Shown piece after piece: positions 36,602 to 45,980 of a stretch of DNA of 64,000 bases; positions within the stretch are counted from its first letter, which is position 1; each line of letters starts with the position of its first letter. Source of the DNA: Pseudomonadota bacterium (GTDB taxonomy: Bacteria; Pseudomonadota; Alphaproteobacteria; Rhizobiales; Xanthobacteraceae). The DNA is taken from assembly GCA_003576765.1 (NCBI GenBank), contig QEVP01000004.1:1-64000 (forward strand). Reading direction: 5' to 3'. Made by a program: the position numbers and the translations under genes. The notes beneath the pieces are model-generated. The model was not told the DNA's origin. It searched no databases and saw only the letters and a program-made list of their open reading frames with translations.

Positions 36602-37131
36602 TGGGCCGCGCGATGCCGACACCCGCCTTGCGGCCGATGCTGCCGGCCGACGGTCCGGTGCTCGCGGCGATCTTCGCCGAGAGCGTCGAGGAACTGACGC
36701 AGGACGACTACAGCGACGCGCAGCGCGCGGCGTGGGCCTCGCGCGCCGACGACGAGGTGGCGCTGGCGGCAAGGCTCAAGGCGCAGCTCACGCTGGTCGC
36801 GACGCTCGACGGCAGCGCGGTCGGCTTTGCCTCGCTGAAGGACAATGCGCAGATCGACATGCTGTTCGTGCATCCGGCCGCGGTCGGGCAGGGCGTTGCG
36901 CGCACGCTGATCGACGCGCTGGAAAAACTCGCGAGCGGGCGCGGCGCCACCACGCTGACGGTCGAGGCGAGCGACACCGCGCACGGTTTCTTCCGGCAGC
37001 GCGGCTATGCCGATCAGCGTCGCAACAGCGTCATGGTCGGCGACGAGTGGCTCGCCAGCACCACCATGACCAAAACGCTTGTGACAAAAACCCCCGGCGC
37101 CGATGCGCCCCGTTCGGATCCGCCCTCATGA
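36601..37131 (+). CDS. GNAT family N-acetyltransferase
   Basis: 176 residues. Typical GNAT layout: LRPMLPADGPVLAAIFAESV near residue 10, LVATLDGSAVGFASL near 64, the acetyl-CoA binding stretch IDMLFVHPAAVGQGVARTLID near 85-105 (the V-x-P and Q/G-x-G-x-A/G pattern) and AHGFFRQRGYADQRRN near 128. Acceptor unknown; the sequence resembles YafP-type enzymes. It starts within the stop of the microprotein and its own stop overlaps the cimA start (ATGA), so it belongs to a cysS-microprotein-GNAT-cimA unit. Confidence 0.9.
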   Translation: MGRAMPTPALRPMLPADGPVLAAIFAESVEELTQDDYSDAQRAAWASRADDEVALAARLKAQLTLVATLDGSAVGFASLKDNAQIDMLFVHPAAVGQGVARTLIDALEKLASGRGATTLTVEASDTAHGFFRQRGYADQRRNSVMVGDEWLASTTMTKTLVTKTPGADAPRSDPPS

Positions 37132-38726
37132 GCCGCGAGCGCATCTACCTGTTCGACACCACGCTGCGCGACGGCGCGCAGACCAATGGCGTCGATTTCA
37201 CGCTGGCCGACAAGCAGCGGATAGCCGCGCTGCTCGACGATCTCGGCGTCGATTACGTCGAGGGCGGCTATCCCGGCGCCAACCCGACCGACACAAAACT
37301 GTTTGCGAAAAAGCCGGCGTTGAAGCGCGCCGCCTTCACCGCCTTCGGCATGACGCGGCGGCCGGGCCGCTCGGCGTCGAACGATCCCGGTGTCGCCGCG
37401 ATCCTCGAGGCCGACGCCGACGCCATCTGCTTCGTCGCAAAGTCGTCGGAATATCAGGTGCGCGTGGCGCTGGAGACCACCAACGAGGACAACCTCGCCT
37501 CGATCCGCGACAGCGTGGCCGCGGCCAAGGCCAAGGGCCGCGAGGTGATGGTCGATTGCGAGCACTTTTTCGATGGCTACAAGGCCAATCCCGCCTATAC
37601 GCTTGCCTGCGCGAAAGCGGCCTATGACGCCGGCGCGCGCTGGGTGGTGCTGTGCGACACCAACGGCGGCACCATGCCGCACGAGGTGAGCCGCATCGTC
37701 ACCGAGGTGACGCGTGCCGTGCCGGGCAGCCATCTCGGCATCCATGCGCACAACGACACCGAGCAGGCGGTGGCCAACTCGCTGGCCGCGGTGCTGGCCG
37801 GCGTGCGGCAGATTCAGGGCACGCTGAACGGCCTCGGCGAACGCTGCGGCAACGCTAACCTGTGCTCGCTGATCCCGACGCTGAAGCTGAAGAGCGAGTT
37901 TTCCGAACGTTTCGAGATCGGCGTGCCGGACGACAAGCTCAAAAGTCTGGTGCAGGTGTCGCGCACGCTCGACGACATGCTCAACCGCGCGCCCAATCGT
38001 CACGCGGCGTATGTCGGCGAAAGCGCCTTCGTCACCAAGACCGGCATCCATGCCTCGGCGCTGATGAAGGACCCGACCACCTACGAGCACGTCGACCCGG
38101 GCGCGGTCGGCAACCGCCGCAAGGTGCTGGTGTCGGATCAGGCCGGGCGCTCCAACGTGCTGGCCGAACTCGACCGCGCCGGCATTGCCTACGAGAAGGA
38201 CGATCCGAGGCTGACCCGTCTCGTCGAAGAAATGAAGCGGCGCGAGGCCATTGGCTATGCCTACGAATCCGCCGGCGCCTCGTTCGATTTGCTGGCGCGC
38301 CGCACGCTAGGCCGCGTGCCGGAGTATTTTTCCGTGACGCAGTTCGACGTCAACACCGAGCAGCGCATCAACGCGCGCGGTGAGCGGGTGACGGTGGCGC
38401 TCGCAGTGGTCAAGGTCGATGTCGGCGGCGAGACGCTGATCTCGGCGGCGGAAGGCAACGGCCCGGTCAACGCGCTTGACGTCGCATTGCGCAAGGATCT
38501 CGGCGAGTATCAGAAGTACATCGAGGGCCTGAAGCTGATCGACTATCGCGTGCGCATCCTGAACGGCGGCACCGAGGCGGTGACGCGCGTGTTGATCGAG
38601 AGCGAGGACGAGACCGGCGAGCGCTGGACCACGGTCGGCGTGTCGTCCAACATCATCGATGCCTCGTTCCAGGCGCTGATGGATTCGATCTTCCACAAGC
38701 TCGTGAAATCCGGCGTGGCGGGATGA
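37128..38726 (+). CDS. cimA: (R)-citramalate synthase
   Basis: 532 residues. It condenses acetyl-CoA and pyruvate to (R)-citramalate, a threonine-independent route to 2-oxobutyrate and isoleucine. The N-terminal LFDTTLRDGAQTNGVDFTLADK matches CimA/DRE-TIM catalysis, and the Mg2+ motif HAHNDTEQAVAN lies near 205. The core TLNGLGERCGNANLCSLIPTL near 225, the GIHASAL segment near 305 and a C-terminal LeuA-type regulatory domain (FSVTQFDVN onward) follow. The DFT segment after GAQTNG separates it from LeuA. Its ATG overlaps the GNAT stop. A C-terminal allosteric domain suggests feedback by isoleucine, as in other CimA. Confidence 0.93.
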   Translation: MSRERIYLFDTTLRDGAQTNGVDFTLADKQRIAALLDDLGVDYVEGGYPGANPTDTKLFAKKPALKRAAFTAFGMTRRPGRSASNDPGVAAILEADADAICFVAKSSEYQVRVALETTNEDNLASIRDSVAAAKAKGREVMVDCEHFFDGYKANPAYTLACAKAAYDAGARWVVLCDTNGGTMPHEVSRIVTEVTRAVPGSHLGIHAHNDTEQAVANSLAAVLAGVRQIQGTLNGLGERCGNANLCSLIPTLKLKSEFSERFEIGVPDDKLKSLVQVSRTLDDMLNRAPNRHAAYVGESAFVTKTGIHASALMKDPTTYEHVDPGAVGNRRKVLVSDQAGRSNVLAELDRAGIAYEKDDPRLTRLVEEMKRREAIGYAYESAGASFDLLARRTLGRVPEYFSVTQFDVNTEQRINARGERVTVALAVVKVDVGGETLISAAEGNGPVNALDVALRKDLGEYQKYIEGLKLIDYRVRILNGGTEAVTRVLIESEDETGERWTTVGVSSNIIDASFQALMDSIFHKLVKSGVAG

Positions 38727-38747
38727 GAGCTTTCATTTCGTTCACCT

Positions 38748-38836
38748 GTCATGGCCGGGTTTATCCCGGCCATCCACGTCTTTCTCCGCTGAATTGCCGC
38801 AAAGACGTGGATGCCCGGCACAAGGCCGGGCATGAC
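38748..38836. repeat. Dispersed palindromic repeat, family B copy 1
   Basis: Two hairpins facing each other: GTCATGGCCGGGTTTATCCC-GGCCATCC and GGATGCCCGGCACAAGGCCG-GGCATGAC. CACGTCTTT and AAAGACGTG sit between them as a further inverted pair, so the whole unit is one palindrome. Two more copies lie at 58967 and 61125. This form is widespread in intergenic DNA of Bradyrhizobium-like genomes. Confidence 0.85.
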
Positions 38837-38931
38837 GGCGGGAATGGCGGTGGCGAGACTGTTTGCGGTTGACGCTGGCACGGCCATCATGTCGGATAGC
38901 GTGAGGCGATCACCGACAAGGACATGCCGCC

Positions 38932-40062
38932 ATGAACCCTGCAGAGCTGCCGTTCGATACCGAGACGATGTTGCAGGGCTTGCGGCCATGGATCGAATGC
39001 GAAAGCCCGACATGGGATGCCGCCGCCGTCAACCGCATGCTCGATCTCGCTTCGCGCGATCTGGCGCTGGCCGGCGCCCGCATCGAGCGCATTCCCGGCC
39101 GCATGGGGTTCGGCGATTGCGTCCGCGCTCGCTTCCCGCATCCTAGGGCTGACACGCCGGGCATCCTGATCGCCGGCCACCTCGACACCGTGCATCCGAT
39201 CGGCACGCTCGCCGGCCTGCCGTGGCGGCGCGAGGGCAACCTGTGCTACGGCCCCGGCATCTTCGACATGAAGGGCGGCAACTACACGGCGCTTGAGGCG
39301 ATCCGCCAGCTTGCGCGCGCGGGCGTGGCAACGCCGCTGCCGGTCACGTTTCTGCTGACGCCGGACGAGGAGGTCGGCACGCCGAGCGTGCGCGATGTCG
39401 TCGAGGCGGAAGCCGCGCGCAACAAGTATGTGCTGGTGGCGGAGCCGGCGCTCGGCAATGTCGGCGTGGTGACCGGCCGCTATGCCATTGCCCGCTTCAA
39501 TCTCGAAGCCGTCGGTCGCCCGAGCCATGCCGGCGCCACGCTCAAGGCCGGCCGCTCGGCGATCCGCGAGCTGGCGCGCCGCGTCATCGAGATCGATGCG
39601 ATGTCCGACGACGATTGCACCTTCAGCGTCGGTGTGGTGCGCGGCGGGCAGTGGGTCAACTGCGTTGCCTCGCGCGCCGCCGGCGAGGCGCTCAGCATGG
39701 CCAAGCGCCAGGCCGACCTCGACCGCGGCGTCGAGCGCATGCTGGCGCTGTCGAGCACCGACAACGACGTCACCTTCACGGTGACCCGCGGCGTGACGCG
39801 GCCGGTGTGGGAGCCGAACGCCGCGACGCTCGCGCTCTACGAGAAGGCGCGCGCGATCGGCAAGACGATCGGCCTCGACCTGACGCACGGTTCGGCCGGC
39901 GGCGGCTCGGATGCCAACTTCACCGGCGCGATGGGCATTGCCACGCTCGACGGGCTCGGCCTGCGCGGCAACGGCGCCCATACGCTCGGCGAGCACATCG
40001 AGGTCGACAGCCTGCCCGAGCGCGGCCGGCTGATCGCCGGCCTCCTCGCCACGCTCGATTAG
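38932..40062 (+). CDS. M20 family metallopeptidase (carboxypeptidase G2-like)
   Basis: 376 residues. Metal-binding and catalytic positions are visible: GHLDTVHPIG near 82 (His and Asp), YGPGIFDMKGG near 105 (bridging Asp), TPDEEVGTPS near 140 (catalytic Glu pair) and the C-terminal THGSAGGGSDANFTG near 323. This pattern is the M20A glutamate carboxypeptidase type that removes C-terminal glutamate or similar residues. The start is chosen at ATG 38932. It is followed 14 bp later by a second M20 enzyme of a different subgroup, so they are co-transcribed and may act in sequence on an acylated amino acid or peptide. Confidence 0.9.
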   Translation: MNPAELPFDTETMLQGLRPWIECESPTWDAAAVNRMLDLASRDLALAGARIERIPGRMGFGDCVRARFPHPRADTPGILIAGHLDTVHPIGTLAGLPWRREGNLCYGPGIFDMKGGNYTALEAIRQLARAGVATPLPVTFLLTPDEEVGTPSVRDVVEAEAARNKYVLVAEPALGNVGVVTGRYAIARFNLEAVGRPSHAGATLKAGRSAIRELARRVIEIDAMSDDDCTFSVGVVRGGQWVNCVASRAAGEALSMAKRQADLDRGVERMLALSSTDNDVTFTVTRGVTRPVWEPNAATLALYEKARAIGKTIGLDLTHGSAGGGSDANFTGAMGIATLDGLGLRGNGAHTLGEHIEVDSLPERGRLIAGLLATLD

Positions 40063-40076
40063 ATGAAGGAGACGCC

Positions 40077-41237
40077 ATGCCCGCTCTGCCGCTGATCGAA
40101 AGCTTTGTCGACGACCTCATTGCCATCCGCCGCGACCTGCACGCCCATCCCGAGATCGGCTTCGAGGAAAAACGCACCTCCGGCATCGTCGCCGACAAGC
40201 TGGCGCAATGGGGCATCGAGGTGCATCGTGGCATCGGCGGCACCGGCGTCGTCGGCGTGCTCAAGGGCAAGGGCGGCGGGCCGCGCCGCATCGGGCTGCG
40301 CGCCGACATGGACGCGCTGCCAATGGAGGAAGCGACCAACCTGCCGTGGCGCTCGACCGTGCCCAACCGCTTTCATGGCTGCGGCCATGACGGCCACACC
40401 ACCATGCTGCTGGGCGCCGCGCGCTATTTGGCGCAGACCCGCAACTTCGACGGCACCGCGGTGTTCATCTTCCAGCCGGCCGAGGAGGGGCTCGGCGGCG
40501 CCCGCGCCATGATCGCCGACGGGCTGTTCAAAAAGTTTCCGCTCGATGAGATCTATGGCCTGCACAACGCCCCGCATCTCGGCGCCAACCAGGTCGCGGT
40601 GGGGACCGGCGCGGCGATGGCCGGCGCCGATTTCTTCGACATCACCATTGCCGGTCGCGGCAGCCACGGCGCGATGCCCGAGCAGTCGCGCGATGCGGTG
40701 GTGATCGCCATGACGCTGGGGCAGGCATTGCAGACCATCGTCAGCCGCAACGTGGCGCCGAGCGATGCGGCGGTGCTGTCGATCACGCAAATTCACGCGG
40801 GCGCCGCCTACAATGTCATTCCGGGCGAGGCGAAACTCGCCGGCACCGTGCGGACCTTCTCCGACGCGGTGCGCACGCAGGTTCGCGAACGCATGCGTGC
40901 CATCGCCGCCGGCGTCGCGGCGGCGTTCGAGGTCGAGATCGCGGTGGATATCCGCGACATCTTCACAGTACTGGAAAACCGGGCCGAGCAGGCGGCGGCG
41001 GTCGCCGCGGTGGCGCGCGAGGTGGTGGGCGCCGACAATGTCGATACCGCCGCTCCGCCGCACATGGCCAGCGAGGATTTCGCCGACATGCTGCGCGTGG
41101 TGCCGGGCGCCTATTTCTGGCTCGGGCACGCCGGCGACATGCCGCTGCACAATCCCGGTTTCATTCTCGATGAGGGTATTTTGCCGGTCGGCGCCAGCCT
41201 GTTCTCGCGCCTCATCGAGACGCGGCTGCCGCTCTAG
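40077..41237 (+). CDS. M20 aminoacylase / hippurate hydrolase-like amidohydrolase
   Basis: 386 residues. It belongs to the M20D amidohydrolases: RRDLHAHPEIGFEE near residue 20, GLRADMDALPMEE near 75, HGCGHDGHTTMLLGAA near 100 (metal Cys and His), IFQPAEEGLGGARAM near 132 (catalytic Glu) and the metal His in GLHNAPHLGAN and APPHMASEDFADML. These remove acyl groups from N-acylated amino acids, and some act on conjugates such as hippurate or indole-3-acetyl amino acids. AAGGAGA lies just upstream of the ATG. It is paired with the carboxypeptidase-type M20 gene 14 bp before it. Confidence 0.93.
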   Translation: MPALPLIESFVDDLIAIRRDLHAHPEIGFEEKRTSGIVADKLAQWGIEVHRGIGGTGVVGVLKGKGGGPRRIGLRADMDALPMEEATNLPWRSTVPNRFHGCGHDGHTTMLLGAARYLAQTRNFDGTAVFIFQPAEEGLGGARAMIADGLFKKFPLDEIYGLHNAPHLGANQVAVGTGAAMAGADFFDITIAGRGSHGAMPEQSRDAVVIAMTLGQALQTIVSRNVAPSDAAVLSITQIHAGAAYNVIPGEAKLAGTVRTFSDAVRTQVRERMRAIAAGVAAAFEVEIAVDIRDIFTVLENRAEQAAAVAAVAREVVGADNVDTAAPPHMASEDFADMLRVVPGAYFWLGHAGDMPLHNPGFILDEGILPVGASLFSRLIETRLPL

Positions 41238-41263
41238 CCGGCGGCGGCTGGCCCGGATGATCG

Positions 41264-41391
41264 TGTCCCGGACGCGGTGCGGCGTGTAACACTGCACCGC
41301 AGAGCCGGGACCGCTATTGCGGCAGCCTTTCCTTTTGCGGCGATCCTGGATCAGCGACGCAGCACTTTCGTGCTGCATCGCGTCCGGGATA
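41264..41391. repeat. Dispersed palindromic repeat, family C
   Basis: GTCCCGGACGCGGTGCGGCG...CACTGCACCGCAGAGCCGGG in the first half, then GATCAGCGACGCAGCACTTT-CGTGCTGCATCGCGTCCGGG in the second. Both parts fold into long hairpins, and the outer ends (GTCCCGGACGCG / CGCGTCCGGGAT) are also complementary. It lies between convergent genes. This sequence type is common in Bradyrhizobium-like intergenic DNA. Confidence 0.8.
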
Positions 41392-41437
41392 CGGGTGCGG
41401 TATCGGTAAGCCCGGGTCGATCCGGCCGAACCTCATC

Positions 41438-42712
41438 TCATGCACGGGCCGTCGCGCGCTGGCGCGTCACAAAATCCTGCGTCGCCACCCCCATGCCCCA
41501 CATCAGGCCAAGCAGCATGAAGTAGTGCCGCCAGTGGTCGGTGTCGATGATAAAACTCTCGCCGACGGTGCCGACGAAGGTGGCGAACACCGCGAGATAG
41601 GCACGCTGCCACGGCGTGCGCACGAACAGGTAACGGGCGCCGATGATCACGGTCGAGAAGATCAGCGCCGGGTAGCACACGCCCGCGAGCCAGCCGCCCG
41701 ACATGAAGGCGTTGAGATAGGAATTGTGCACGTCCTCGGGAAAATATTTCGAGAACTGCAACGGCCCGATGCCGAACGGCACGTCGAGCGCGAGCTGGGC
41801 GCCGAGCACATGGCGGCCGAAGCGGCCGAAACGGCCCTCGTCGTAGCTCTGGCCGAGGGTGGCGCGCTCGCGGAACAGGTCCTGCACCTGATCGAGCGAC
41901 AACAATACCGCGATCACCACGGCGAGCGCGGCGATGGCAATCATCGTCGTGACGACGATGCGCCGCCGCCCGGCGCGCGTTGGGTCGGTCAGCACCATCA
42001 GCGCCAGCATGATCGCCGAGGTCACGACCAGAAGGCCCCACGCCGCGCGCGAGAAGGCGAGCAACAGCCCAACGCAGAGAAACACGAATACGATGGCGTT
42101 GCGCAGCGCCTTGCGTGGCGGGTCAGCGACCACCGATTGCAGCGCCAGTAGCGCGGGCAGGATGACGAATGCGCCGTAGACGTTGGGGTCCTTGAAGGTG
42201 CCGCTGAGCCGGCTGTACAGCGTGAAGCGGTCGCGGCCGGCGATGCCGAAATAGCCGACCAGTCCGAGCGCGGTGGCGATCAGAGCGCTGAGGATCAAGC
42301 CGCGGCCGAGCGCGGCGAAGCGCTCCGCGGTGTCCTCCGACAGCGCCATCGCGAAGAACACCGCGGTGACCGCCATGTACCATGAGGTCATCACCCACAT
42401 GAAGATGCGGTTCTGACTCATCAGGTCGGCGGCCGAGATGCTGTAGCCGAGGTTGATGAGGATCAACAGCGCGATCGGCGGCAGGAAGGCGGCACGCAGG
42501 CTGAGGCCGGTGGCGAGGAAAACGGCGATGGCCAATAGCGTCGCGAACTCGTAGGGGCTCGGCTCGATCAGCACGATGGCGGCGCTGGCGCCGACCAGCC
42601 ACAACAGCGCCCGATGCAGCGCCGTAAGGCGCGGCCTTGCCGTCGCGGCCGGCAATGCGGCGGGCGCATGCGGCGTGGCGGCGGGCAGGGCGGCGGTTAC
42701 CGTGTAGGCCAT
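41438..42712 (-). CDS. O-antigen ligase / Wzy-type polysaccharide polymerase
   Basis: 424 residues with about 11-12 hydrophobic segments and a large periplasmic loop near residues 285-330 that carries the family signature around FGIGPLQFSKYFPEDVHNSYLNAF (the conserved HNxYL). Such proteins polymerise repeat units or ligate O-antigen at the periplasmic face of the inner membrane. It lies next to the WcaJ-type transferase gene in the same orientation, with a repeat between, so it probably serves this exopolysaccharide. Polymerase and ligase cannot be told apart from sequence alone. Confidence 0.88.
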   Translation of the reverse strand: MAYTVTAALPAATPHAPAALPAATARPRLTALHRALLWLVGASAAIVLIEPSPYEFATLLAIAVFLATGLSLRAAFLPPIALLILINLGYSISAADLMSQNRIFMWVMTSWYMAVTAVFFAMALSEDTAERFAALGRGLILSALIATALGLVGYFGIAGRDRFTLYSRLSGTFKDPNVYGAFVILPALLALQSVVADPPRKALRNAIVFVFLCVGLLLAFSRAAWGLLVVTSAIMLALMVLTDPTRAGRRRIVVTTMIAIAALAVVIAVLLSLDQVQDLFRERATLGQSYDEGRFGRFGRHVLGAQLALDVPFGIGPLQFSKYFPEDVHNSYLNAFMSGGWLAGVCYPALIFSTVIIGARYLFVRTPWQRAYLAVFATFVGTVGESFIIDTDHWRHYFMLLGLMWGMGVATQDFVTRQRATARA

Positions 42713-42755
42713 GGCTCCACTCGGGCTCTACTCGTGGCGCGCGGCGCGGGCCACG

Positions 42756-42862
42756 CCTCGGAGTCAAATTCAACCAGTTTGAATCGGACTCCTCGGTTAT
42801 TCCTTTTTATTGACGCGTTTTCTTGACGCGAGCGGGTTTTCACTTTGCTCGAAAACGCTCTA
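42756..42862. repeat. RIME-like repeat abutting the WcaJ-type gene
   Basis: Read on the minus strand it is CTAGAGCGTTTTCGAGCAAA...CCCGCTCGCGTCAAGAAAAC followed by GCGTCAATAAAAAGG and a hairpin around GAGTC...GACTC (42761-42791). AGCGTTTTCGAGC-AAGTGG-type elements are widely dispersed in Bradyrhizobium-like genomes. The CTAG at its edge supplies the TAG stop of the WcaJ-type gene (42860-42862). A partial copy lies at 57397-57431. Confidence 0.75.
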
Positions 42863-44401
42863 GTAAGCATTCTCCGCCCTTAAAAGCGCGAACGGCGTTC
42901 TGAACAGGATGTAGATGTCGAACAACAGCGACCAGTTCTCGATGTAGTAGAGATCGAACTCGACGCGCTTCTGGATCTTTTCCTCGTTGTTGATCTCGCC
43001 GCGCCAGCCATTGATCTGCGCCCAGCCGGTAATGCCCGGCTTGACGCGGTGGCGGGCGAAGTAGCCGTCGACGGTTTCCTCGAAGCGGCGGCTTTCGAGG
43101 CTGCCCTGCACGGCGTGCGGGCGCGGGCCGACCAGCGACAGGTTGCCCTTGAACACCACGTTGAAGAGCTGCGGCAGTTCGTCGAGCGACGTCTTGCGGA
43201 TGAAGCGGCCGACGCGGGTGACGCGCGGATCGTCCTTGGTCACCACCTTGGCGGCGAGCGGATCGGCCTGGTCGTGGTAGAGCGAGCGGAACTTGTAGAC
43301 CTCGATGCGCTCGTTGTTGAAGCCGAAGCGCTTCTGCTTGAACAGCACCGGCCCCGGGCTGTCGAGCTTGACGGCGAGCGCCACCAGCGCAAGCACCGGC
43401 GACAGCACGATCAGGAGCGCGGCGCCGACGATGCGGTCGAACAGCCACTTGGTGACCAGCCCCCAGTCGGTGATCGGCGCCTTGAACACGTCGAGCGTCG
43501 GCACGTCGCCGATGAAGGAATAGGCGCGCGGGCGGAAGCGCAGCTTGTTGGTGTGGGCCGACAGGCGGATGTCCACCGGCAGCACCCACAGCTTCTTCAG
43601 CATGTCGAGGATGCGCCCCTCCGCCGAGATCGGCAGCGCGAACAGCACCAGATCGACGCGGGTGCGGCGGGCGAACTCGGGCACGTCGTCCACCTTGCCG
43701 AGCTTCGGCTTGCCGGCGCAGGTCTCCAGCGCGCGGCTGTCGGCGCGGTCGTCGAACACGCCGAGGATGTTGATGTCGGAATCGTCCTGGGCGGCGAGCG
43801 CGGTGATCAGCCGCTCGCCGTTCTCGTCGGCGCCGATGATCACGGTGCGGCGGTCGATGCGGCCCTCGCGGGCCCAGCGCCGCACATAGCCGCGCAGCAC
43901 CAGCCGCGCCGCCAGCAGCATCGCAAGACCGCAGACGAAATAGCCGCCGAGCCACACCCGCGACACGGCATCGCCGAGCTTGGTGAAGAACGAGGCGCCG
44001 ATGAACAGCAGAAACACGGAGGTCCACGCCGCGCCGAGCCGCGTCATCTGGTAAAGCTGCTTGCGGAAGACCTGGAGGTCGTAGATGTCGGCGGCCTGAA
44101 AGGCGATCACCGCGGCAATGGCGATGCCGAAGATCACCCCGATGTAGCGTCCGTTGAAGCCGTCGATCGGGGCGACATAGGCGAAGTACAGCGCGATGCC
44201 GAGAACGGCGATCAGCAAAAAGTCGATCGCGCGCACGACGCCGGTAATCACCACCGGCGAATAGGCCGGCCATACCTTGCGGTTGGCGACGGCAAGCGCC
44301 GCCGGAGACAGCCTGCGGCGACGTTCCACGCGCGGCACGCCATTGCTGGCGGAGCCCTGGTTCATCGGGCGGGCATCGATCGGGTCCATGTCATCGTCCA
44401 T
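42860..44401 (-). CDS. Undecaprenyl-phosphate glucose-1-phosphate transferase (WcaJ type)
   Basis: 513 residues. Four or five N-terminal membrane helices (about 50-150) are followed by a CoA-binding-like cytosolic region with RRTVIIGADENGERL near 183, a further helix and the C-terminal sugar-transferase domain (about 315-513). That domain holds FDRIVGAALLIVLSPVLALV, FKQKRFGFNNERIEVYKFRS, IRKTSLDELPQLFNVVFKGN, SLVGPRPHA and PGITGWAQINGWRG. It loads the first hexose phosphate onto undecaprenyl phosphate, starting exopolysaccharide repeat units. Its stop lies inside a dispersed repeat element. The ATG at 44401 matches the family start. Confidence 0.93.
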   Translation of the reverse strand: MDDDMDPIDARPMNQGSASNGVPRVERRRRLSPAALAVANRKVWPAYSPVVITGVVRAIDFLLIAVLGIALYFAYVAPIDGFNGRYIGVIFGIAIAAVIAFQAADIYDLQVFRKQLYQMTRLGAAWTSVFLLFIGASFFTKLGDAVSRVWLGGYFVCGLAMLLAARLVLRGYVRRWAREGRIDRRTVIIGADENGERLITALAAQDDSDINILGVFDDRADSRALETCAGKPKLGKVDDVPEFARRTRVDLVLFALPISAEGRILDMLKKLWVLPVDIRLSAHTNKLRFRPRAYSFIGDVPTLDVFKAPITDWGLVTKWLFDRIVGAALLIVLSPVLALVALAVKLDSPGPVLFKQKRFGFNNERIEVYKFRSLYHDQADPLAAKVVTKDDPRVTRVGRFIRKTSLDELPQLFNVVFKGNLSLVGPRPHAVQGSLESRRFEETVDGYFARHRVKPGITGWAQINGWRGEINNEEKIQKRVEFDLYYIENWSLLFDIYILFRTPFALLRAENAY

Positions 44402-44635
44402 TTGCCGGAAGGCGGGCGGGCCCGCTGCCGGTTGCTTAGGGTCCGCGCCGGCGTGCCGGGCGGGCTCGTCGCTTATCGTTGTCGCGCGTTGCGCTGTCCC
44501 GACGACGGTTCGTCGGCAAAGCGTCTCGCATCGCTTGAATAGCCGAGAATACGGAACATTTCGTTATCGGCACCGGCAACTTCAAGGTTGCCGCGCCAGA
44601 CGGTGCTTACCGATGGTGGCGTGAGGTCGCCACGG

Positions 44636-45769
44636 TTAACGCGCGGCAAATGCCGCGCGATAGCCGGACAGAATGCCATCGACCATGGCGTCCTGCGAGA
44701 ACGCGCGGTGGACGTCCTCGCGCAGCGCCGCCGCGCGGCGACGCGTTGCCGCCGGGTCGTCGAGGGCGGCGGCGATCGCCGCCGCCATCGCGTCAGGGTC
44801 GTTGCCGGCGAACAGCGCCTCGGCGTGGGTTCCAAAAATCTCCGGAATGCCGCCGACGCGCGCGGCGATCATCGGCCGGCCGGCGGCGGCGGCCTCGATG
44901 ACGACGTAAGGCATGGAATCGCCGCGCGAGGGCACCACCAGGAGCCGCCCTTGCGCGAAACCTGTGCGCGGCGGCACATGGCCGATGAAGCGCACGCCCT
45001 CGCTGACGCTGAGCCGGGCGATCAGCGCCTTGAGCGCTTCGGTTTCCTCGCCGTCGCCGGCCAGCGTCAGCGTCACCCGCCGGCCGCTCGTGCGCAGCCG
45101 CGCCAGCGCCTCGATCAGCAGATCGGTGCCCTTGATGGCGCGGAACTCGCCGACATAGACCAGATCGGTGGCGTCCGGCGCAGTTTCGACCGGCGTGAAT
45201 TCGCTCTCCGCCACACCGTTGAACACGCGCTTCACCAGTCCGCGCGGCTCACCGACCACGCGCAGATAGGTATCGCGGGCAAAGCCGCTCTCGAACAGGA
45301 ACAGGTCGGTGCGGTTCATCAGCGCGCGTTCCATGCGTGAGAACACCATGCCCTTCAGCGTATCGGGAGCGTAGTGCAGCGAGCCGCCGTGCGGCGTGTA
45401 GACCTTGATGGTGCCGGCGCGCGCCTTGACGAGGCGGACGAAGGCGCCGGCCTGCGCGCCGTGGCCGTGCAGCACGTCGGGCGCCAGATGATTGACGAGG
45501 CGGCGGAACTTAAGCCATGCCGCGGCATCGCGCGGGTCGGGCTCGCGGCGGATCGCGAGGCGATGGACGCCGAGCTTGAGCCTTGGCGCGATCGCCGCCA
45601 GCGCCTCCGCCGCGCGCTCGCCGCCGGTCAGGCTGTCGGCGAGGATGCCGACGGCGTGGCCGCGCGCGATCTGGCCCTCGGCAAGGTCGAGGATGTGGCG
45701 GAAGATGCCGCCGACCGGCGCCCGCACCGCGTGCAGAATGGCGAGGGGAGTTTCGGGGGCGGGGGTCAT
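44636..45769 (-). CDS. Family 4-type glycosyltransferase
   Basis: 377 residues from MTPAPETPLAILHAVRAP (45769); the upstream extension to 45841 is unlike the family. A GT-B fold: acceptor half with APVGGIFRHILDLAEGQ near 17 and VLHGHGAQAGAFVRL near 99; donor half with LVYVGEFRAIKGTDLLIEAL near 205, AGDGEETEALK near 237, FIGHVPPR near 262 and VVPSRGDSMPYVVIEAAAAG near 280-299 (the EX7E region). It adds a sugar to a lipid-linked intermediate. The donor sugar is unknown. It lies with the WcaJ- and Wzy-like genes and is divergent from the Wzz-like gene. Confidence 0.92.
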   Translation of the reverse strand: MTPAPETPLAILHAVRAPVGGIFRHILDLAEGQIARGHAVGILADSLTGGERAAEALAAIAPRLKLGVHRLAIRREPDPRDAAAWLKFRRLVNHLAPDVLHGHGAQAGAFVRLVKARAGTIKVYTPHGGSLHYAPDTLKGMVFSRMERALMNRTDLFLFESGFARDTYLRVVGEPRGLVKRVFNGVAESEFTPVETAPDATDLVYVGEFRAIKGTDLLIEALARLRTSGRRVTLTLAGDGEETEALKALIARLSVSEGVRFIGHVPPRTGFAQGRLLVVPSRGDSMPYVVIEAAAAGRPMIAARVGGIPEIFGTHAEALFAGNDPDAMAAAIAAALDDPAATRRRAAALREDVHRAFSQDAMVDGILSGYRAAFAAR

Positions 45770-45980
45770 CGCGTGCTGGGCCAATGCGGGCGTCGTTCGG
45801 TCCACTGGGAAAGCCTTACTTGTGCCGCGCGGGCTTAACAAACGATGAGCGGGAACCGGCGGCGCGCCCTGATGCGCTCTGGCCGCCCCTTGGCACCTCT
45901 TGCGGGGTTAACCGCGCCGAAACCATAATTTGCTGTAACGGGTGGTGCACCCGCCGGAAGGCGGCGGTCGGGAGTAAGGC

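Noticed and set aside
41238..41437. Hairpin-rich region considered as a small RNA or CRISPR-like array
   Set aside because: It contains one compound palindrome of a dispersed repeat family, not regularly spaced direct repeats.
43049..44542. 497-residue plus-strand ORF opposite the WcaJ-type gene
   Set aside because: Antisense shadow; the minus-strand gene has complete conserved motifs.
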